Part shown: positions 5,737 to 8,653 of the stretch, in pieces
Numbering within the stretch: the stretch's first letter is position 1
How the letters are laid out: each line of letters begins with the position of its first letter
NCBI GenBank assembly: GCA_031290295.1
Contig: JAITNT010000072.1
Location: 1-8,653, forward strand
Source: Clostridiales bacterium
Lineage (GTDB): Bacteria; Bacillota; Clostridia; Christensenellales; DUVY01
DNA: 8,653 nucleotides
Direction of reading: 5' to 3'
Position numbers and translations under genes: made by a program
The notes under the pieces: model-generated
What the model saw: the letters and a program-made list of their open reading frames with translations, nothing else
Told to the model about the DNA's origin: nothing
Database searches by the model: none

Positions 5737-6801
5737 TATACTGCCCGCCTTTACCGTAAAGACGGCGGCGGAATCGAAGGCTATATCGGTATGCGTGCAG
5801 GTTATCAGGGTCTGCACGTTTTTTATGCGTTCTATCAGCTTGCGCTGACGCGCGGTATCCAGCTCGCTTAACACGTCGTCAAGTATAAGTATCGGGTATT
5901 CGCCGGTTTCGCCGGCAAAGATTTCCAGCTCGGCGAGCTTCAGCGCGAGGGTCGCCGTGCGCTGCTGCCCTTGCGAGCCGTAGGCGCGTATATCCGCGCC
6001 CCCTATGCCGAGCGCGATATCGTCCTTGTGTACGCCGATATTAGTATAGCCGTTGAATAAATCCTTTGTGCGGGTGCGGCTAAGCTCGGCGAGGTACGCT
6101 TCGCGGATATCTGCGCGGTCGTAAGAGGGGATGCATTCGTAGTCTACGTCGAGGCTTTCGGCGCCGTCGGTAAGCTCGGCGTGCGCGTTTTTTGCGTAAA
6201 CCTTGAGCTTGTCTATAAAAGCCGCCCGCGCTTTGATTATGCGCGAGCCGGTATCGGCAAGCTGTAAGTCCCAAACGGAAAGCTGATCGGTAATATTTCC
6301 GCCGGTTTTGAGCAGGCGGTTGCGCTGGGCGAGGGTTTTGTTGTAGCGGTTAAGGTCGTAGAAATACGCTTTTGACAGCTGACTGATATCGATATCCATG
6401 AACCGTCTGCGGTCGGAGGGGCTTTCCTTGATAATTTTCAGCTCGTCCGGCGAAAAGAAAACCGCGTTTATCGCGCCCATAAGTTCGCCCATGCGGGAAA
6501 TAGGCAGCCCGTTAATGCTGATACGCTTCTCCGTCCTCGTGAGATAGCCCTCGACCATAACCTTACCGCAGGCCTTTTGCGCGGAGGCGGACAGATACGC
6601 CGATTCCCCGTCCCACCGTATCAGCTCCTTGTCGCGCGGCGTGCGCGGCGACCGTCCCACGCAGGTGTAATATATCGCTTCCACCAAATTCGTCTTGCCC
6701 TGCGCGTTCGCTCCGCAAAAAATGTTGACGCCGTTTTGAAGCGCCAAGGACACGGAGGAATAATTGCGGAAGTCCCTAAGAATTATTTCGGAAATGTACA
6801 T
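5710..6801 (-). CDS. recF: RecF, DNA gap-repair ABC-type ATPase
   Basis: RecF binds single-strand gaps and, with RecO and RecR, helps load RecA during recombinational repair and restart of stalled forks. At 363 residues it has typical length. Visible elements are the N-terminal strand and FRNY (11-14), Walker A GANAQGKTN (30-38, K36), an SPSDRRRFMD block (127-136), the ABC signature YGSQGQQR (274-281), and Walker B ILILDDVLSELD (304-315, with D308 and D309). All ATPase motifs are complete. The ATG at 6801 is chosen because YISEIILRDF is the normal RecF beginning; a start at 6873 would add 24 unrelated residues. There is no ribosome binding site, and a -10 box ends six bases upstream, so the transcript is probably leaderless. 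In most Firmicutes recF lies downstream of dnaN on the dnaA strand; here it diverges from dnaA. Confidence 0.96.
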   Translation of the reverse strand: MYISEIILRDFRNYSSVSLALQNGVNIFCGANAQGKTNLVEAIYYTCVGRSPRTPRDKELIRWDGESAYLSASAQKACGKVMVEGYLTRTEKRISINGLPISRMGELMGAINAVFFSPDELKIIKESPSDRRRFMDIDISQLSKAYFYDLNRYNKTLAQRNRLLKTGGNITDQLSVWDLQLADTGSRIIKARAAFIDKLKVYAKNAHAELTDGAESLDVDYECIPSYDRADIREAYLAELSRTRTKDLFNGYTNIGVHKDDIALGIGGADIRAYGSQGQQRTATLALKLAELEIFAGETGEYPILILDDVLSELDTARQRKLIERIKNVQTLITCTHTDIAFDSAAVFTVKAGSISREQPGSE

Positions 6802-6807
6802 ATATAA

Positions 6808-6836
6808 AATATATCTTAAATCGCGAAAAATTACAA
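6808..6836 (-). promoter_or_regulatory. Predicted recF promoter, implying a leaderless mRNA
   Basis: On the minus strand TTGTAA (6836-6831), a 17-nt spacer and TATATT (6813-6808) stand six bases before the recF ATG (A at 6801). The spacer ends in GATTTAAGA, shared with the leftward promoter at 56-84, with A at -16 and G at -14. The predicted transcription start falls at the ATG. Confidence 0.6.
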
Positions 6837-6872
6837 GCGGAAAAGCCGCGCGGACGGAAAGCAAGCCGTTCA

Positions 6873-6892
6873 AAACGTATTAAAATACGTTT
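6873..6892. promoter_or_regulatory. 20-bp palindrome upstream of recF
   Basis: AAACGTATT-AA-AATACGTTT is a perfect inverted repeat with 9-bp arms. It lies 36 bp upstream of the recF -35 box. It is too AT-rich and too isolated from a gene end to be a terminator; a binding site for a dimeric regulator is the likeliest reading. No second copy was seen in the window. Confidence 0.45.
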
Positions 6893-7241
6893 GCTCCGTG
6901 AAAACGACCGTATGCCGTACAATTCAAACAAGCTTATGCCCGACTCTCGTACACAATGCAAACTAAAACCCTGTCATATCCGTGCCGCCCGTCCCGAATA
7001 CAAATTCACTTTATCCATGTCAATGCTATCGTGCAGTCGAAACATTTTTTCATCGCTTTCCTTGCTAAGACAATTACTTGTCCTTTTTCCTTTCTTCACC
7101 GCTTAATAATCATTCTCTTCGCCTCTTTCTCAAGCTCCGTCGCTCACAATGCGGCGGGTAATTTCATACAATATAACGAAGCCAAAGCGTCCTTGAGGCG
7201 GGCGGCCGCCCTTGCTTACGCGGTTGACGGTGGCGGAGGGC
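6893..7241. other. Non-coding part of the recF-dnaA spacer
   Basis: I see no convincing gene here. A reading frame is open from 6956 but begins with unusual composition and no ribosome binding site. Contents worth noting are a 17-base pure pyrimidine run at 7081-7097 within a C/T-rich stretch (7044-7136), a DnaA-box-like TTATCCATG at 7011-7019, a 12-bp palindrome GGGCGGCCGCCC at 7200-7211, and weak -10-like words (TACAAT 7167-7172, TATAAC 7172-7177) without a matching -35. Confidence 0.5.
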
Positions 7242-7258
7242 GGGCACTTTACCGGGTT
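7242..7258 (+). repeat. Short direct repeat, copy 1
   Basis: GGGCACTTTACCGGGTT recurs at 7707-7722 as GGGCACTTACCGGGTT, differing by one T. The two copies stand on either side of the small reading frame at 7289-7648, about 465 bp apart. The CTTTA at 7247-7251 can pair with TAAAG at 7264-7268, so this copy may also form a small hairpin. Confidence 0.45.
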
Positions 7259-7288
7259 CGCCTTAAAGAGGGAAGGGAGGATTTTGCG

Positions 7289-7648
7289 ATGAATAATCTC
7301 GGAATACACAGCCTTATCGCGCGCGCGTTGTTTGCGGGGTTGCGTGTGCCCGTATGCGCAAGCGGCGCAAAACCCCGGGACGATAAGCTTATCACGGAGC
7401 CGTTATGCCCGTCCTCCGCGCCCGAGCCGGCGACAAGCGCGGCGGCGGAGAATACGCCGGGTTCGTCCGCCGAAGACTACTTACATGCCGTAGGAAGCCG
7501 CAGGCGTTGCGACGGACGCGAAATTCTTCGCGGTATGCTCTCGGATTCCGGGGAAGATAACCTTTATCGCGCGTTGTGCCGCCGCCACGAAAGATTAAGG
7601 CGTCCGCCGCCAAACTTATTGCGAAACGAAACGCGGGCGGATTTGTAA
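7289..7648 (+). CDS. Hypothetical small protein, doubtful, possibly frameshifted
   Basis: I do not recognise this 119-residue product. The main argument for it is a very good ribosome binding site, AGGGAGG at 7274-7280, 8 nt before the ATG. Visible parts are a mildly hydrophobic N-terminus (8-24), a Pro/Ala/Ser-rich linker (about 41-62) and a basic Arg-rich C-terminus (from about 94). There are four cysteines (23, 40, 74, 97) and no membrane segment. The late part looks unlike a normal protein, whereas another frame, open from 7561 to 7851, reads more naturally there (KASAAKLIAKRNAGGF). A frameshift near 7570-7640, either real or from assembly, would join them. It lies in the presumed origin region, between two short direct repeats. 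It could equally be a non-coding stretch or a gene remnant. Confidence 0.35.
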   Translation: MNNLGIHSLIARALFAGLRVPVCASGAKPRDDKLITEPLCPSSAPEPATSAAAENTPGSSAEDYLHAVGSRRRCDGREILRGMLSDSGEDNLYRALCRRHERLRRPPPNLLRNETRADL

Positions 7649-7704
7649 AAAACTTTTCAAAAAAGCCTAACGAATTATTTAGAGAAAAAGACCCCGAAGA
7701 CACA

Positions 7705-7737
7705 GGGGGCACTTACCGGGTTTTACGCGAAGCCCCC
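7705..7737 (+). repeat. Direct repeat copy 2 within a G/C-run hairpin
   Basis: This contains the second copy of the direct repeat (7707-7722). GGGGG (7705-7709) pairs with CCCCC (7733-7737) and CTT (7712-7714) with AAG (7730-7732) around a 15-nt loop with a 2-nt bulge. The 3' arm is part of a nine-C run (7733-7741). It could act as a weak terminator after the small reading frame or be a REP-like element; no T-tract follows. Confidence 0.45.
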
Positions 7738-7864
7738 CCCCTGAACGGTTTTGATTCGCCTTCCTTCGCCCGCACCCGTGTTTTTCACTCAATCCACAAT
7801 CTTTCCACAATCCGCAAACATGTTTTCCCCAATGCTTTCGGCGTCTTTTAATTCTTTTATCCGC

Positions 7865-7893
7865 TTGCAAAAAACGGCGTTTTAGGTTAGAAT
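7865..7893 (+). promoter_or_regulatory. Predicted dnaA promoter
   Basis: TTGCAA (7865-7870), a 17-nt spacer and TAGAAT (7888-7893). The spacer end GTTTTAGGT resembles the GATTTAAGA of the two leftward promoters. The transcript would start near 7900, with a leader of about 37 nt containing an 8/9 DnaA box. One DnaA-box-like word (7857-7865) abuts the -35. Confidence 0.6.
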
Positions 7894-7936
7894 AAATTCC
7901 TAAAATTATGTGCGGATAAGGGCGGCGGGCAGGGTT

Positions 7937-8653
7937 ATGGATTATACCGGTATTTGGAACGAGGTCATCAAGGAATTAGAGAAGACCATTACGGCGATAA
8001 GCTGCGATGTTTTTGTGCGCCCGCTTACGGCCGTAGGGATACACGACAACAAGCTTGTGCTTTTTTCCGAAACCGCCAATACTAAGGCGGTTATTATCAG
8101 AAATTATTTGCCTCAGATCGTTCAGGCGATTACCAGATGCGGCTACGATTTGGGCGTTTTGGTTATCGACCCTACGGAGAAGGACGAATACGCCAAAAAA
8201 GAGGACGAGCCTCCCGCCGCGTCTATAGCGGGCGCGGGGTTAGAGTCCGTACCCTTTGAAAGCGGACTTAATCCCAAATACACCTTCGACACCTTCGTAG
8301 TAGGCAATAACAATATGTTCGTCCAAGCGGCGGCGCAGGCCGTCGCGGAGTCCCCCGGCGACACATATAATCCGCTGTTTATTTACGGCGGCGTGGGGCT
8401 TGGAAAAACGCACATAATGCACGCCGTCGGGAATTACATAAATAAAAAGCATCCCGAGCTTAAGGTTATGTACGTTACGAGCGAACGCTTCACTAACGAG
8501 TTGATTGACTCTATCCGCGCGGGACGCGACCGCAACCACGCGCAAAACTTTCGCAACCGCTACCGTTCCACCGACGTACTCATGATAGACGACATACAGT
8601 TTATCGCTAATAAGACGAGCACGCAGGAGGAAATCTTTCATACCTTTAATGAT
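7937..8653 (+). CDS. dnaA: DnaA, chromosomal replication initiator (5' part, cut by the window edge)
   Basis: DnaA binds DnaA boxes at the origin, oligomerises with ATP, opens the duplex and helps load the replicative helicase. The window holds 239 codons, in frame to the last base. They cover domain I (about 1-80, beginning IWNEVIKELEK), a short acidic and Ala-rich linker (81-110), and the first part of the AAA+ domain. NPKYTFDTFVVGNNN (112-126), Walker A GGVGLGKTH (151-159) and Walker B VLMIDDIQF (214-222) are intact. The sensor motifs and the DNA-binding domain IV lie beyond the edge. The start is the first ATG giving a normal domain I. The ribosome binding site is poor: AGGG at 7931-7934 is only 2 nt from the ATG and AAGGG at 7918-7922 is 14 nt away, which may limit translation. 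Its divergence from recF across 1.1 kb and the DnaA-box cluster suggest that the origin is here. Confidence 0.97.
   Translation, partial: MDYTGIWNEVIKELEKTITAISCDVFVRPLTAVGIHDNKLVLFSETANTKAVIIRNYLPQIVQAITRCGYDLGVLVIDPTEKDEYAKKEDEPPAASIAGAGLESVPFESGLNPKYTFDTFVVGNNNMFVQAAAQAVAESPGDTYNPLFIYGGVGLGKTHIMHAVGNYINKKHPELKVMYVTSERFTNELIDSIRAGRDRNHAQNFRNRYRSTDVLMIDDIQFIANKTSTQEEIFHTFND

Larger units (their letters stand above)
7640..7919. other. Candidate chromosomal origin elements (AT-rich stretch and DnaA-box cluster)
   Basis: An AT-rich stretch at 7640-7690 (about three quarters A/T) could be the unwinding element. Downstream lie degenerate DnaA boxes compared with TTATCCACA: CAATCCACA 7790-7798 (7/9), CTTTCCACA 7801-7809 (7/9), CAATCCGCA 7808-7816 (6/9), TTATCCGCT 7857-7865 (7/9), and on the minus strand TTATCCGCA 7919-7911 (8/9). 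None is perfect, but clustering next to dnaA and opposite recF fits an origin. The last two flank the dnaA promoter and would allow DnaA to control its own gene. Confidence 0.45.

Noticed and set aside
6802..6873. 24-residue N-terminal extension of RecF
   Set aside because: RecF proteins begin with the strand found at 6801, and the extension contains the predicted promoter.
6956..7288. Extension of the small origin-spacer frame upstream to 6956
   Set aside because: It has no ribosome binding site, biased pyrimidine-rich content and no motif; the only supported start is at 7289.
7392..7712. 106-codon minus-strand frame in the origin spacer
   Set aside because: It has no ribosome binding site or motif and overlaps the hairpin repeat.
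1..8653. Insertion sequence, prophage, tRNA or rRNA gene
   Set aside because: No transposase, integrase, cloverleaf or rRNA segment could be recognised on either strand.

Overview
The window looks like a chromosomal piece of a mid-GC, Gram-positive (Clostridia-like) bacterium, probably close to the replication origin. The evidence is a recF gene and the 5' half of dnaA diverging from a 1.1 kb spacer, a class II (Gram-positive type) EPSP synthase, purine-rich ribosome binding sites, a TTG start, and promoters with TTGNNA -35 boxes and a -16 A / -14 G extension. The lineage is an inference from these features; no rRNA or other marker is present.

Layout. Positions 1-283 hold no gene but carry one promoter pointing left off the edge and one pointing right. 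A two-gene unit follows: a glycerophosphodiester phosphodiesterase (284-1012) and a GtrA-family membrane protein (1026-1595). A 476-base non-coding spacer with a 54-bp tandem duplication leads to an aromatic amino acid cluster on the plus strand: tyrA-like (2072-3169), aroA (3171-4520), aroQ (4656-5102) and a shikimate-kinase-like gene (5121-5663). Converging on it is recF (5710-6801, minus). The recF-dnaA spacer (6802-7936) contains a 20-bp palindrome, a doubtful small gene with a very good ribosome binding site (7289-7648), an AT-rich stretch, a cluster of degenerate DnaA boxes and the dnaA promoter. dnaA starts at 7937 and runs off the right edge.

How the genes fit together. AroQ, shikimate kinase and AroA are steps of the route from 3-dehydroquinate to EPSP, and TyrA leads from prephenate to tyrosine, so the cluster reads at first as an ordinary aromatic operon. 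Read residue by residue, it is not ordinary. The kinase-like protein has lost the Walker A glycine and serine, the Gly-Gly-Gly substrate loop and an Arg. TyrA lacks the Arg and other residues that normally hold prephenate. AroA has lost two serines that contact shikimate-3-phosphate. AroQ keeps its main catalytic residues. Either the pathway is decaying with intact reading frames, or this is a repurposed set of enzymes acting on a changed substrate. This is the most interesting observation in the window.

A second theme is gene expression. tyrA and recF both start exactly 6 nt after a -10 hexamer and lack a ribosome binding site, so both are predicted to be leaderless. Five promoters share a 17-nt spacer and the same -16/-14 bases. 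The recF promoter and the promoter at the left edge also share a 13-nt block.
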